NCBI RefSeq assembly: GCF_024733555.1
Contig: NZ_JANIOF010000004.1
Location: forward strand, 124,001 to 188,000
Direction: 5' to 3'
Source of the DNA: Paenibacillus sp. SC116
Lineage (GTDB): Bacteria; Bacillota; Bacilli; Paenibacillales; Paenibacillaceae
DNA: 64,000 nucleotides
How positions within the stretch are numbered: the stretch's first letter is position 1; every line of letters starts with the position of its first letter. Shown here piece by piece: positions 45,170-55,356 of the stretch. The notes under the pieces are model-generated. The model did no database searches. It was given only the letters and a program-made list of their open reading frames with translations, and was not told the DNA's origin. A program made the translations under genes and the position numbers.

Positions 45170-45916
45170 ATGTCCAAATTGGAAGGTAAAGTTGCGCTTG
45201 TTACTGGAGCTTCTAGAGGCATAGGCCGTTCTGTTGCGCTTAAGCTCGCATCAGAAGGTGCAGATGTTGTCGTTAATTACGCAGGTAGTGAAGCGGCTGC
45301 TGCTGATACTGTAGCGGCAATTGAAGCTATGGGACGCCGTGCTATTGCGATACGTGCAAACGTCGGCAAAACACAAGAGGCAGATCAGCTCATCCAATCC
45401 ACCATGGAACAGTTTGGCCGTATTGACATTCTCGTGAATAATGCAGGCATTACAAGAGATAATTTAATTATGCGCATGAAGGAAGAAGAGTTCGATCAAG
45501 TTATTGAGACAAACCTTAAAGGTGTTTTCAATTGCTTGAAGGCTGTGACTCGTCCAATGATGAAGCAGCGTTCTGGTCGCATTATTAATATCTCGTCTGT
45601 TGTAGGTGTACTTGGCAATCCAGGTCAGGCGAACTATGTTGCAGCTAAAGCTGGCGTTATCGGCTTGACGAAAGCTTCTGCACGTGAGCTCGCTTCACGT
45701 AACATTACGGTGAATTGTGTTGCACCTGGCTTTATCGAGACAGATATGACAGATGCATTGTCTTCCGAGATGCGTGAACAGCTGCTCCATGGCATTCCGC
45801 TTGCTCGACTTGGCCAGCCAGAGGATATTGCGAATGCCGTATTATTCTTGGCTTCTAACGACTCGTCTTATATGACGGGACAAACGATTCATGTCGATGG
45901 CGGCATGTATATGTAA
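45170..45916 (+). CDS. fabG: 3-oxoacyl-ACP reductase
   Basis: A 248-aa NADPH-dependent short-chain dehydrogenase of the elongation cycle. The TGASRGIG cofactor loop, NNAG, Ser in NISSVVG, and Y-x-x-x-K in YVAAK form the full active site. HVDGGMYM is the standard C-terminus. AAGGAGGG precedes the ATG. Confidence 0.97.
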   Translation: MSKLEGKVALVTGASRGIGRSVALKLASEGADVVVNYAGSEAAAADTVAAIEAMGRRAIAIRANVGKTQEADQLIQSTMEQFGRIDILVNNAGITRDNLIMRMKEEEFDQVIETNLKGVFNCLKAVTRPMMKQRSGRIINISSVVGVLGNPGQANYVAAKAGVIGLTKASARELASRNITVNCVAPGFIETDMTDALSSEMREQLLHGIPLARLGQPEDIANAVLFLASNDSSYMTGQTIHVDGGMYM

Positions 45917-46024
45917 GGCTTTTCCGTCTACTATAATAGTAGATGTTGAGCATTTTTTTGTTAGTTGATTGATATGGCAATTTACAAGGATTTCTCGTAT
46001 AATACCAAAGAGGAGGTGAACCGG

Positions 46025-46261
46025 ATGTCTGCAGAAGTATTTGAGCGTGTTAAACGTATTATCGTTGAACGCTTAGGCGTAGACGAAGCGGAAGTAACAC
46101 TCGAAGCATCTTTCAAAGATGATCTTGGTGCTGATTCCCTCGACGTTGTGGAATTGGTAATGGAACTAGAAGATGAGTTTGATATGGAAATCTCTGATGA
46201 AGACGCAGAGAAGATTACGAGTGTAGGTGAAGTAGTCAGCTACATACAATCTCATACCTAA
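46025..46261 (+). CDS. acpP: Acyl carrier protein
   Basis: A 78-aa acidic four-helix carrier. Ser38 in [18 protein letters not shown] is the phosphopantetheine attachment site. GAGGAGGTGA precedes the ATG at 46025; the frame is open further upstream, but that start gives the standard N-terminus. Confidence 0.98.
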   Translation: MSAEVFERVKRIIVERLGVDEAEVTLEASFKDDLGADSLDVVELVMELEDEFDMEISDEDAEKITSVGEVVSYIQSHT

Positions 46262-46269
46262 GGTTGTTT

Positions 46270-46298
46270 AAGTCCCGTTCATTACTGACGGGACTTCT
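46270..46298 (+). terminator. Hairpin after acpP, weak terminator or processing site
   Basis: AAGTCCCGT pairs with ACGGGACTT around 9 bases, followed by CTCC rather than a T run. It may limit read-through into fabF and so help keep acpP mRNA abundant. Confidence 0.5.
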
Positions 46299-46395
46299 CC
46301 ACATTTAGTACATGTTTTAATGGTAAAGTCTACGGTACACAAATAGATGTTGTTGAAGTATAGAGCCGAAAGTGAATATAATGAGGTGATCTTGT

Positions 46396-47631
46396 TTGAA
46401 GCATAGGGTTGTCGTTACCGGAATGGGCGTCATTACCGCTCTTGGTTCAGATATACCGACATTCTGGAATCATTTGACGGAAGGGAAATCAGGAGTATCC
46501 AAAATTGAATCGTTTGATGTATCTGAATACTCGACTAAGATTGCAGCTTCAGTCAAAGATTTCAATCCAGAAGCGTATGTGGATAAGAAAGAAGTACGCC
46601 GTATGGATCGGTTTGTTCAATTTGCAGTAGCTGCTAGTAAAATGGCTGTCGAAGATGCGAAATTGGACATGGAATCTGAGGATCCTGAACGTGTCGGTGT
46701 TATCGTTGGCTCAGGCATCGGTGGACTTGGAACTTGGGAAGAGCAGCATACGACATTGATGCAAAAAGGTGCGAAGCGCGTAAGTCCATTCTTTATTCCA
46801 ATGATGATCGCGAACATGGCTTCAGGTCAAGTGTCGATGACACTTGGGGCTAAAGGGCCTAACACCGCATCTGTATCCGCTTGCGCGACAGGTACTCACT
46901 CGATTGGCGATGCGTTCAAAATTATTCAACGCGGAGATGCAGATGCCATGGTATGCGGTGGTGCAGAAGCAACGATTCGTCCTCTTGGTATTGCAGGTTT
47001 CTGCGCGATGCGTGCAATGTCCAATCGCAATGATGAGCCAGAAAAGGCAAGCCGTCCTTTCGATGTAGATCGCGATGGTTTCATTATGGGTGAAGGTTCG
47101 GGTGTACTCGTACTTGAATCATTGGAACATGCGCTTGCTCGTGGAGCACATATTTATGCTGAAGTTGTTGGCTATGGCATGAGCGCAGATGCGCATCATA
47201 TTACAGAGCCAGATCCTAAAGGAGCTGCTAGTTGCATGCAGCGGGCGCTGCGGGATGCTGGTCTTGAGACGACTGATGTTGATTATATTAATGCTCATGG
47301 CACGTCTACGCCAGCTGGGGACAAATCCGAAACAAATGCAATCAAGATCGCTTTCGGTGATCATGCCTACAAAGTAGCTGTTAGTTCGACTAAGTCTATG
47401 ACCGGACATATGTTAGGTGCAGCAGGCGGCGTTGAAGCAATTGTATGTGCAATGACATTGAAGGAAGGCGTTATAGCACCAACGATTAATTTGGACAATC
47501 CAGATCCAGATTGTGATTTGGACTACGTACCTAACGTTGCGCGTCAAGCAGACGTGAAGGTTGCTATGTCTAATTCATTTGGCTTTGGAGGCCATAATGC
47601 AACAATTATTTTGAAGAAATACGAAGCGTAA
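46396..47631 (+). CDS. fabF: 3-oxoacyl-ACP synthase II
   Basis: A 411-aa elongating condensing enzyme. The Cys163 nucleophile in [13 protein letters not shown], the HGTSTPAGD His and the TGHMLGAAG His complete the triad. It starts at TTG 46396, 5 bases from GAGGTGAT, giving [10 protein letters not shown] as the family N-terminus. Confidence 0.97.
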   Translation: MKHRVVVTGMGVITALGSDIPTFWNHLTEGKSGVSKIESFDVSEYSTKIAASVKDFNPEAYVDKKEVRRMDRFVQFAVAASKMAVEDAKLDMESEDPERVGVIVGSGIGGLGTWEEQHTTLMQKGAKRVSPFFIPMMIANMASGQVSMTLGAKGPNTASVSACATGTHSIGDAFKIIQRGDADAMVCGGAEATIRPLGIAGFCAMRAMSNRNDEPEKASRPFDVDRDGFIMGEGSGVLVLESLEHALARGAHIYAEVVGYGMSADAHHITEPDPKGAASCMQRALRDAGLETTDVDYINAHGTSTPAGDKSETNAIKIAFGDHAYKVAVSSTKSMTGHMLGAAGGVEAIVCAMTLKEGVIAPTINLDNPDPDCDLDYVPNVARQADVKVAMSNSFGFGGHNATIILKKYEA

Positions 47632-47643
47632 GGGGTCAGGCAG

Positions 47644-48342
47644 TTGAGTGCAGATCTGAAACAGTTGCAGCAGAAACTCAACATTACATTTCGTAATCGT
47701 CAGCTGTTGAAGCAGGCGTTCACTCATGCATCTTATGTGAATGAACACCGCTTCGGACAGCATCAAGACAACGAAAGGTTGGAGTTTCTTGGTGACGCCG
47801 TGTTGGAATTGACTGTCTCGGAGTTTTTGTTCGAGCGTTGCCCAACTCGGCCTGAAGGAGAATTAACGAAGATGCGGGCATCGATTGTCTGTGAGCCTTC
47901 ACTGGTCAAATTTGCGAATCAACTGCAATTCGGTCAGTACGTTTTACTAGGTAAAGGCGAAGAGCTGACGGGTGGTCGTACGCGACCGGCATTGCTTGCT
48001 GATGTATTCGAATCTTTCATCGGTGCGTTGTATCTTGACCAAGGGCTTGAGGCGGTTTGCGATTTTTTGCGGCGATTTATTTTTCCGCATCTCACATTAG
48101 ATGGGAAGCTGCAAACAAACGATTACAAAACACAGCTTCAAGAGCTTACACAGCATCATAATTTAGGGGTGCTGGAATATCGAATCGTGGAAGAGCGCGG
48201 ACCTGCGCATGAGCGTGAATTCGTATCCGAAGTTTACATGGGCGATCAATGTCTAGGCAGCGGCACAGGCCGTTCTAAGAAAGAAGCGGAACAGCAGGCA
48301 GCAGCAAAAGCATTGGAGCATGCAGTCATACCGAAATCATAA
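47644..48342 (+). CDS. rnc: Ribonuclease III
   Basis: A 232-aa double-strand-specific endoribonuclease for rRNA and SRP RNA processing. The catalytic motif is [13 protein letters not shown] and a second metal-binding region is [15 protein letters not shown]-terminal double-stranded RNA-binding domain (about 155-230) ends in [16 protein letters not shown]. It starts at TTG 47644 behind AAGGGG, 12 bases after fabF. Confidence 0.97.
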   Translation: MSADLKQLQQKLNITFRNRQLLKQAFTHASYVNEHRFGQHQDNERLEFLGDAVLELTVSEFLFERCPTRPEGELTKMRASIVCEPSLVKFANQLQFGQYVLLGKGEELTGGRTRPALLADVFESFIGALYLDQGLEAVCDFLRRFIFPHLTLDGKLQTNDYKTQLQELTQHHNLGVLEYRIVEERGPAHEREFVSEVYMGDQCLGSGTGRSKKEAEQQAAAKALEHAVIPKS

Positions 48343-48350
48343 CGTACTGT

Positions 48351-48449
48351 AAGCCGGCGCGTCGCTGCCGGCTTGTTTCGCAGAAAGAGCAAAGGGCAGC
48401 GTGCGAGATGGACGGAACTGCCGTCAGCGGCTGGTTTTTGCTCTTTCTT
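48351..48449 (+). other. Structured rnc-smc intergenic region with two hairpins
   Basis: The first hairpin is AAGCCGGC/GCCGGCTT (48351-48374) followed by GTTTCG, a weak terminator. The second is a 12-bp stem AGAAAGAGCAAA/TTTGCTCTTTCT (48382-48393 with 48437-48448) enclosing 43 bases that contain a GGGCAG...CTGCC pairing, followed by TTTG. It could terminate or process the transcript; RNase III cleavage of its own transcript is a known mode, but that is inference here. Confidence 0.5.
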
Positions 48450-48544
48450 TGTCCAGATGGCAGTAGACGAATGCATAGGTATGATATGCATCGTATGAGT
48501 GGATAGCGATGTAGTACTAAGAAACTTGAGGTGAATGGAGAACA

Positions 48545-51500
48545 ATGTTCTTAAAGCGGTTGGAACTTGCAGGCTTCAAATCATTCGCCGATCGAACTGA
48601 ATTGGAGTTTGTGCAAGGGATTACAGGTGTCGTTGGTCCGAACGGCAGTGGAAAGAGTAATATTTCGGACTCCATCCGCTGGGTACTTGGTGAACAGAGT
48701 GCGAAGTCGTTGCGAGGCGGCAAGATGGAAGACATTATATTTGCGGGTAGTGATGCCCGTAAGGCAGTTAATTTTGGTGAAGTGTCGTTAACACTGGATA
48801 ACAGTGATAGCGCGCTTTCTTTGGATTTTAATGAAGTAACCGTAACGCGTCGTGTTCATCGCAGCGGTGAAAGTGAATATTTTATCAATAAGCAGGCATG
48901 TCGTCTTCGCGATATTACCGAGTTGTTTATGGATACAGGGATCGGTAAGGAAGCTTATTCGATTATTGGACAGGGCCGTATCGAAGAAATATTGAGTACA
49001 CGATCAGAAGATCGTCGAGGCATATTTGAAGAGGCTTCGGGTATTGTCAAATATAAGTCAAGAAAGAAAGACGCAACGAAGAAGTTGGATGACACAGAGC
49101 AGAACTTGCTCCGGATCCATGACTTGGTTACCGAATTGGAAGATCAAATTGGACCTTTACGGGAACAATCGGAGAAAGCTCGTCACTATAAGCAGCTGCG
49201 TGAGTGGCTAAAGACAAAAGAGATTGCTGTATATGTTCATCAGATTCAACAGCTGCATGATCAATGGCAGGCTACAACTGAAAAGTTGCAGACACTCAAG
49301 CATCGGGAACTGGAGCTTGCGACGGTCGTAAGCGAGCATGATGCACAATTGGAAGTCCATCGCATCGAGCTTCGTAAGTTGGAAGAAGAGCTGGAGAAGT
49401 TTCAAGCTTCGCTTCTACACTATAGTGAAGAGTATGAAAAATGTGAAGGACAAGGTGAAGTACTGCGTGAGCGTAGGCGCAACCTAGAGACTAATGAAGC
49501 TCAATTGAAGCAGTCCATCGCGATGACATCTGAACGAATGCAGGCCAAAGAGATGGAAGTGCAGGGTGTTCGCGATAAATTGCGTGCACTTGAAGTAGAG
49601 CGGAGTGAAGTGCAGCGTCTTATTCAGGACGAGCAGTCTAAGCTTGTTGGTGTTGCGGGAAGTGCTAATTCAAACGCCGAGGAGTCGTTGAAAGGCCAAC
49701 TGCTAGATATTATGAACCAGATGGCTCAACAGCGTAATGATATTCGGTATTATGATCAGCAGCAAGAGACATTGCAGAAACGGATGGACAAGATGTCTGC
49801 CAACCGCAGCAAGCGGGAGGCGGAGCGTACAGAACTTCTTCGTAAAATTGAAGAGACAAAGGGACGTACGGAAACGCTCGCGGAAGACTTGCTGTATATT
49901 CGAAATCGATATATGCAAGAGAATGAGCAGCTCAAGCAAGATGACAAGCTGTTAGAGGAAAGCGAGCAAGCACTGCGTAAATGGCAGCAGAAGTATGATT
50001 CTCTTATCTCTCGACGAGATACGATGAAAGAGCTTCAGGATGATTTCGATGGCTTTATGCTAGGTGTGCGTGAAGTGTTGAAGGCCGCACGTCGACCGAA
50101 TGGATTGTCTGGTGTTCATGGCGCTGTAGCAGAGCTTATACGTGTACCAGAGTACTTAGAAACAGCTGTCGAAACTGCATTAGGTGCAGCATTGCAGCAT
50201 GTTGTTATGGAGAATGAGACGGTTTCTCGTCAAGCGATTTCATTTTTGAAGCAACGTCAATTGGGACGAGCTACCTTCTTGCCATTGGATGTTATACGTA
50301 GTCGTACCATGCATGATACGGATCGTAGAATCGTCGATGGTATTGAAGGATTTGTTGGTATCGCTGCGGATCTTGTACAGACGGACAGTGCATATAGTCA
50401 AGTTGTAGGCAGCTTGCTAGGCAATGTCGTTATTGCCGAAACATTGGAAGATGCCAACCGAATTGCAGCGAAGCTTAATTATCGTTATCGTGTAGTAACC
50501 CGTGAGGGTGATGTGGTCAATGCCGGCGGTTCCATGACCGGGGGAAGTTTAAATAAGAAAAGTGCGAATTTGCTCGGTCGTCAGCGCCAACTTGAGCAGC
50601 TTGATGAAGAGATTCGCACGATTGATAATCAACTTGAGAAGCTGTCTATTTCCGTCAAAGAACTGAAGCAGCGTACGACAACCTCGATCAAACGGATTGA
50701 GGACTTGCGAGAGCAAGGCGAAGCGAAGCGTATGAATGAGCAGCAGCTCGTTCATGAGATTGCTCAGCTAGAGAAAGAGGAACGCCAGCATGATACATTT
50801 GTAGAAGCTGAGGATCAAGAGTTATCACTTGCGAATGAGGAAATGTCGACACTCCAAGCGGGTCGTTTAACGGCTGAGCAACGACTTGCCGAGCTTAAGG
50901 TAGAAGAGGATCGTTTGAATGTGGCGATCCAGTCGGCTGAACAGTCACGTCGCGCTAGTGAAACGGCTAAGGAAGAGCTGCAAGGTCAATTAACTGACTT
51001 GAAAGTATCGCAAGGTAAGCTAGATCAAGAGCTCTTCTCACTTAGTGAGCAGTTGAAGCGTTCTGAGCAGGAGGCTCGCACGTACGAACAGGAATATTCG
51101 CATCAGACACAATTGCTTATTCAAGTTCAGATCGATCTGGAAACAGTTGAACGGGAGTCTGGTAAGCAGACCGAGGATTTGAACCATTTCCATGTCAAGA
51201 AGCAAGAGGCGTCGAAGCAGATCGAGTTCAAGCGTGCAGATCGTGCAACACTCGTACAGCAGCTTGACTTAGCCGAGAGTGAAACTCGCGAGCAGCGCAC
51301 AGAGTTGAAACAGACCGAAGAAGCGATGAGACAAACTGAGATTCAATCGAATCGAATGGATGTCGAGTTGGAAAATCTGCTGCGTAAGCTGAGTGAAGAA
51401 TATGAACTAAGTTATGAGATGGCGAAATATCGCTATCCCGTTCCAGAAGACATTCAAGCTGCCCAGCTGGAAGTGAAAGATTTGAAGCGTCAAATTCAAG

Positions 51501-52117
51501 CGCTTGGCGAAGTGAATCTGGGTGCTGTTGAAGAATTTGAGCGTGTCAATGAGCGGTACCAGTTCTTAAGTGAGCAGAAAAATGATCTCATTGAGGCGAA
51601 GACTACGCTGTATCAAGTTATTAAGGAAATGGACGATGAAATGTCCAAGCGTTTCAAATCTACTTTTGATGAGATTCGCAAACAATTCGTAGTCGTATTT
51701 GCGAAGTTGTTCGGTGGCGGCAGAGCTGACCTGGTATTGTTGGAGCCTGATCGAATTTTGGAGACGGGTATTGATATTGTGGCACAGCCGCCAGGGAAAA
51801 AGCTGCAAAACCTTCAGTTGTTATCAGGGGGAGAACGAGCATTAACGGCTATGGCCCTATTGTTTGCTATTTTACATGTGAAGCCAGTGCCGTTCTGCGT
51901 ACTTGACGAAGTTGAAGCTGCTTTGGATGAAGCGAACGTGACTCGATTTGCACAATATTTGCGTGAGTTCTCGGAAGAAACACAATTTATTGTCGTTACT
52001 CATCGTAAAGGTACAATGGAAGAAGCAGATGTTCTATATGGCGTGACGATGGAAGAGGGCGGCGTATCGAAGCTAGTATCCGTGAAGCTGGAAGATGATG
52101 AAGCGCATATTGCATAG
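48545..52117 (+). CDS. smc: Chromosome segregation ATPase SMC
   Basis: A 1190-aa condensin subunit. The Walker A is GPNGSGKSNI near residue 32. Long coiled coils (about 170-500 and 680-1000) flank a hinge (about 520-640, with GLSGVHGAVAELI and GGSMTGGS). The C-terminal head has the signature LSGGERALTAMAL and Walker B FCVLDEVEAALDEANV. It works with ScpA and ScpB, which are not in the window. It is followed 14 bases later by ftsY. Confidence 0.98.
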   Translation: MFLKRLELAGFKSFADRTELEFVQGITGVVGPNGSGKSNISDSIRWVLGEQSAKSLRGGKMEDIIFAGSDARKAVNFGEVSLTLDNSDSALSLDFNEVTVTRRVHRSGESEYFINKQACRLRDITELFMDTGIGKEAYSIIGQGRIEEILSTRSEDRRGIFEEASGIVKYKSRKKDATKKLDDTEQNLLRIHDLVTELEDQIGPLREQSEKARHYKQLREWLKTKEIAVYVHQIQQLHDQWQATTEKLQTLKHRELELATVVSEHDAQLEVHRIELRKLEEELEKFQASLLHYSEEYEKCEGQGEVLRERRRNLETNEAQLKQSIAMTSERMQAKEMEVQGVRDKLRALEVERSEVQRLIQDEQSKLVGVAGSANSNAEESLKGQLLDIMNQMAQQRNDIRYYDQQQETLQKRMDKMSANRSKREAERTELLRKIEETKGRTETLAEDLLYIRNRYMQENEQLKQDDKLLEESEQALRKWQQKYDSLISRRDTMKELQDDFDGFMLGVREVLKAARRPNGLSGVHGAVAELIRVPEYLETAVETALGAALQHVVMENETVSRQAISFLKQRQLGRATFLPLDVIRSRTMHDTDRRIVDGIEGFVGIAADLVQTDSAYSQVVGSLLGNVVIAETLEDANRIAAKLNYRYRVVTREGDVVNAGGSMTGGSLNKKSANLLGRQRQLEQLDEEIRTIDNQLEKLSISVKELKQRTTTSIKRIEDLREQGEAKRMNEQQLVHEIAQLEKEERQHDTFVEAEDQELSLANEEMSTLQAGRLTAEQRLAELKVEEDRLNVAIQSAEQSRRASETAKEELQGQLTDLKVSQGKLDQELFSLSEQLKRSEQEARTYEQEYSHQTQLLIQVQIDLETVERESGKQTEDLNHFHVKKQEASKQIEFKRADRATLVQQLDLAESETREQRTELKQTEEAMRQTEIQSNRMDVELENLLRKLSEEYELSYEMAKYRYPVPEDIQAAQLEVKDLKRQIQALGEVNLGAVEEFERVNERYQFLSEQKNDLIEAKTTLYQVIKEMDDEMSKRFKSTFDEIRKQFVVVFAKLFGGGRADLVLLEPDRILETGIDIVAQPPGKKLQNLQLLSGGERALTAMALLFAILHVKPVPFCVLDEVEAALDEANVTRFAQYLREFSEETQFIVVTHRKGTMEEADVLYGVTMEEGGVSKLVSVKLEDDEAHIA

Positions 52118-52131
52118 AGCGGAGGAGAACG

Positions 52132-53139
52132 ATGAGTTTTTTTAAGAAGCTAAAGGAAAGCATCGCGAAAAAGACAGAAGCAGTAACATCGGTCTTTAAA
52201 GAAGGTTTGGAAAAAACGCGTAAAGGATTGGTTGAAAAAGTAACCGATCTTATTACACGCCGCAAAAAAATTGACGAAGAATTTTACGAAGAGCTAGAAG
52301 AGATTCTTATTGGTGCTGACGTTGGTGTCAACACGGTTATGAAACTTATCGAAGATTTACGTGATGAAGTGCGCAAGCGCAAAATTGAAGAGGCGGCTGA
52401 GCTTCAGCCTGTATTGTCAGAAAAGTTGATCGAATTGCTGCGCGGTGACCAAAATAACGAGCTTCGCATGGATCCGAACGGATTGACGGTTATTTTGTTT
52501 GTTGGTGTTAACGGCGTTGGTAAGACGACGACGATCGGTAAACTGGCACATCGTTTCAAGCAAGAGGGCAAAAGCGTACTTATGGCAGCGGGGGATACAT
52601 TCCGTGCTGGTGCGATCGAGCAGTTGGAAGTTTGGGGGCAACGTGTCGGAGTTGAAGTGATCAAGCAGCAAGCTGGTTCTGATCCGGCGGCTGTTATGTT
52701 CGATGCGGTACAAGCTGCTAAGCAGCGTGGTGTCGATGTTCTTTTGTGCGATACCGCAGGTCGCTTGCAGAACAAGTCGAACTTGATGGAAGAGTTGAAC
52801 AAAATATTCCGTGTTATCCAACGTGAAGTTCCTGATGCTCCGCATGAAGTGTTAATGGTATTGGATGCGACTACAGGCCAAAATGCACTTTCACAAGCAA
52901 AATTGTTTGGTGAGAAGAGCGGTGTGACAGGACTAGTATTGACGAAACTGGATGGAACAGCAAAAGGTGGTATCGTTGTTGCGATTCGCCAAGAGTTGAA
53001 CTTGCCAGTTAAGTTCGTTGGCCTTGGTGAAAAAATGGATGATCTGCAGCAGTTTGATTCGGAGCAGTTTGTTCACGCCTTGTTTGCTGGTATCATTCAA
53101 GATCAAGAGAAAAAAGAAGAGCAAACAGAGCAAGTATAG
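52132..53139 (+). CDS. ftsY: Signal recognition particle receptor FtsY
   Basis: A 335-aa SRP-receptor GTPase. A short basic N-terminal helix (SFFKKLKESIAKKTEAV) for membrane contact is followed by the NG domain with P-loop GVNGVGKTTTIGKLAH, DTAGR and TKLDGTAKGG. It lacks the long acidic A domain of Escherichia coli, as is normal in Firmicutes. GGAGGAG precedes the ATG, and a strong terminator follows. Confidence 0.98.
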   Translation: MSFFKKLKESIAKKTEAVTSVFKEGLEKTRKGLVEKVTDLITRRKKIDEEFYEELEEILIGADVGVNTVMKLIEDLRDEVRKRKIEEAAELQPVLSEKLIELLRGDQNNELRMDPNGLTVILFVGVNGVGKTTTIGKLAHRFKQEGKSVLMAAGDTFRAGAIEQLEVWGQRVGVEVIKQQAGSDPAAVMFDAVQAAKQRGVDVLLCDTAGRLQNKSNLMEELNKIFRVIQREVPDAPHEVLMVLDATTGQNALSQAKLFGEKSGVTGLVLTKLDGTAKGGIVVAIRQELNLPVKFVGLGEKMDDLQQFDSEQFVHALFAGIIQDQEKKEEQTEQV

Positions 53140-53170
53140 AAATAGATAGCCGAACAGGGATGAATCAATA

Positions 53171-53236
53171 AAAAGAAGCTAAACACTCCAATGGGGCAGT
53201 GCCCATATTAACTACGGAGTCTTAGCTTCTTTTTTA
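53171..53236 (+). terminator. Rho-independent terminator after ftsY
   Basis: AAAGAAGCTAA pairs with TTAGCTTCTTT, with an inner ACTCC/GGAGT, followed by TTTTTT. It separates ftsY from the accessory block, so ftsY and ylxM-ffh are not co-transcribed here. Confidence 0.9.
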
Positions 53237-53269
53237 TATGTTAGACAAGGTTATATTGAATATTACTCA

Positions 53270-54493
53270 CTATGCTTCATGGTGTTTAGATACTATGTGA
53301 TGTTTTCTAAAGGAAAATAAGAAGAATCCGAAAAGGGATGAAATAGAATACATAATGCCAGCGATGATATAGACCATTTGCGCTCCCCACAAATCTGCAA
53401 TCAATCCTGTGAATGCGATCGATAGACCAAAGAGGAGAGTTCCCAGTGCACTTTTAGCTGCATATAAGTTCGGCTGTTGATCAATAGCAACGTTCAGTTG
53501 GATGTAAGTAAGTTGAGAAACATCCCGCATTTGTGTAGCTGGACCCATAACGAATACGATGATAAGCGCTACCCAAGCAGATGTTGTCCAAGCATAGGCA
53601 AATAACATGAGACAAAACATCACTGATCCTATAATCATAGATGGCAGTAGATGATTTTGCAGTTGTTTGGCTCGTTTCATAATAAGATAGGCTCCAAAAA
53701 TGGAACCTGCATAATAAGCGGCATTTATATAGCCCCACCATGCTTCTGTTTCGTTCAACACTTGTTGAACGAAAAGTAGTGTGACGCCTCCTATCCAAAT
53801 TCCGTTTGCTAGCCCCTCAATAATATCCATCGTAGTAACGATGCGTATACGCGGATCACGGAACAAAATGCCCCAACCTGACCACATCGATTGTTTCTTA
53901 GCAATTGTGTCATGAATGGTTGCAGGAAGCGGGATAACTGCCAATAGTAATGCCGCTAATGATAGAATAACGGCGCTTAACAACAACACGTTGAAGGAGC
54001 ATAGTTGTTGAATCAATATTCCACCAACCGTCCATCCGAACATGGAAACGAATTGTGTGCCCATATTGACGATGCTATTTGATTTAGCTCGTTGTTCTTC
54101 GTTCACAAGTCTTGGATATAAAGCTGTTGTGGCTGCGTTAGCACAGCCTCGTGAATATCCAGAGATTACATTGCTTATGTATGCAAAAAACAAAATTAAA
54201 GGTACCGAGCCGATATCTGCAAATTGCAGCAAGGCGACAAAGGCGAGTGAAACGATAATGTTTATAAATTGGAATCGACGCAATACCTTTTCTACGGACC
54301 ATCGCTTATACCATAGTGGCAGCGTAAGCCCACTACATAGGGCAGATATTGAGCGAACAAGTGAAATTCCCCCAGCCAAAGCAGCTGAACCTGATATTTG
54401 ATAGACCGCAGCAATCCAAGTCATCAGCCAAAGTGCAGAAGCGAGTTCGGCAGCAGAGTGGTTAAACCACAAAGCTTTGAATGACTTTCCCAT
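53270..54493 (-). CDS. MFS transporter
   Basis: A 407-aa 12-helix permease of the efflux type, with helices such as ELASALWLMTWIAAVYQI and VPLILFFAYISNVISGY. The long middle loop starts near PATIHDTIAKKQSMWSGWG. It is similar in style to the transporter at 7116. The ATG at 54493 follows GGGGGAGA; the frame opens upstream at 54514 on the binding site. It lies on the same strand as tdk and a MerR/TipAS regulator, which could control it, though a terminator lies between. The substrate is unknown. Confidence 0.86.
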   Translation of the reverse strand: MGKSFKALWFNHSAAELASALWLMTWIAAVYQISGSAALAGGISLVRSISALCSGLTLPLWYKRWSVEKVLRRFQFINIIVSLAFVALLQFADIGSVPLILFFAYISNVISGYSRGCANAATTALYPRLVNEEQRAKSNSIVNMGTQFVSMFGWTVGGILIQQLCSFNVLLLSAVILSLAALLLAVIPLPATIHDTIAKKQSMWSGWGILFRDPRIRIVTTMDIIEGLANGIWIGGVTLLFVQQVLNETEAWWGYINAAYYAGSIFGAYLIMKRAKQLQNHLLPSMIIGSVMFCLMLFAYAWTTSAWVALIIVFVMGPATQMRDVSQLTYIQLNVAIDQQPNLYAAKSALGTLLFGLSIAFTGLIADLWGAQMVYIIAGIMYSISSLFGFFLFSFRKHHIVSKHHEA

Positions 54494-54608
54494 CCTATCT
54501 CCCCCAGTAAGCAATTACTTTTGAAACGAAAATGTTTAATAAATATATCATGGGAAAAGATTCCTGTCGATGAGGAAAATCCTATCTGTGTTCCTCGGAA
54601 CTGGGTGA

Positions 54609-54646
54609 TAAAAAAGCACTTTATATCCGAAATGGATAAAAGTGCT
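54609..54646 (-). terminator. Rho-independent terminator of tdk
   Basis: Read on the minus strand, AGCACTTTTATCC pairs with GGATATAAAGTGCT and is followed by TTTTT. Confidence 0.82.
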
Positions 54647-54654
54647 CTTCCTTG

Positions 54655-55233
54655 TTATTCGCTTATTGGTGGTTGTTTATGACAGCGTCGGCATACAGGA
54701 TAATAGCTATCATTGCCGCCAATATGAATTTGTTCACCTGTATAAATAGGACGGCCAGCCTCGTCTACTCGTAGATTCATAATGGCTTTACGTTCGCAGA
54801 ACCAGCAGATGGTCTTCATTTCTTCAATTTTGTCTGCGTAGAGGATCATATAACGGCTGCCCTCGAACAGCTCATTTTGAAAGTCGTTTTTCAGTCCGAA
54901 GCCCATTACTGGAATGTGAAGCTCATCTACAATCTGGGTAAGCTGCATCACATGCTCATGTCCAAGAAACTGTACTTCATCAACTAAAATGCACGAAAGT
55001 GAATCGGCATGAGAGCGAACATGTTCAAATATATTCGTGTTTGGATGGATAGGGATCGCTTTACGTCTTAAACCAATGCGAGATGATACATATCCAACTT
55101 CATCTCGGTTGTCGACTGCTGAGGTGAAAATGAGGACGGATTTGTTCTGCTCCTCATAATTGTGTGCTACTTTTAGGATTTCGATGGACTTTCCACTGTT
55201 CATGGCACCGTAGCGAAAAAATAATTGAGCCAA
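54655..55233 (-). CDS. tdk: Thymidine kinase
   Basis: A 192-aa type II thymidine kinase for salvage of thymidine to dTMP. The P-loop is [12 protein letters not shown], the catalytic region is [10 protein letters not shown], and the lasso and zinc ribbon carry CWFC and CRRCH. TTG at 55233 is taken as the start because it yields the family N-terminus [16 protein letters not shown] and has GGGAGTGG at the right distance. The open frame extends 12 codons further without support. Confidence 0.94.
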   Translation of the reverse strand: MAQLFFRYGAMNSGKSIEILKVAHNYEEQNKSVLIFTSAVDNRDEVGYVSSRIGLRRKAIPIHPNTNIFEHVRSHADSLSCILVDEVQFLGHEHVMQLTQIVDELHIPVMGFGLKNDFQNELFEGSRYMILYADKIEEMKTICWFCERKAIMNLRVDEAGRPIYTGEQIHIGGNDSYYPVCRRCHKQPPISE

Positions 55234-55303
55234 ACTAGCCACTCCCGTTCTTTCTAAATATCGAATCACATCATAACATATCTAGAGTCGGTCGTATAGG
55301 AAA

Positions 55304-55333
55304 GGAAAAAGACACCTGTCTTTACAAGTGTCT
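55304..55333 (-). terminator. Rho-independent terminator of the MerR-type gene
   Basis: On the minus strand AGACAC and GTGTCT pair around TTGTAAAGACAG and are followed by TTTTTCC. Confidence 0.7.
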
Positions 55334-55356
55334 ACCATTAAAAAGAAGCTATGCAA

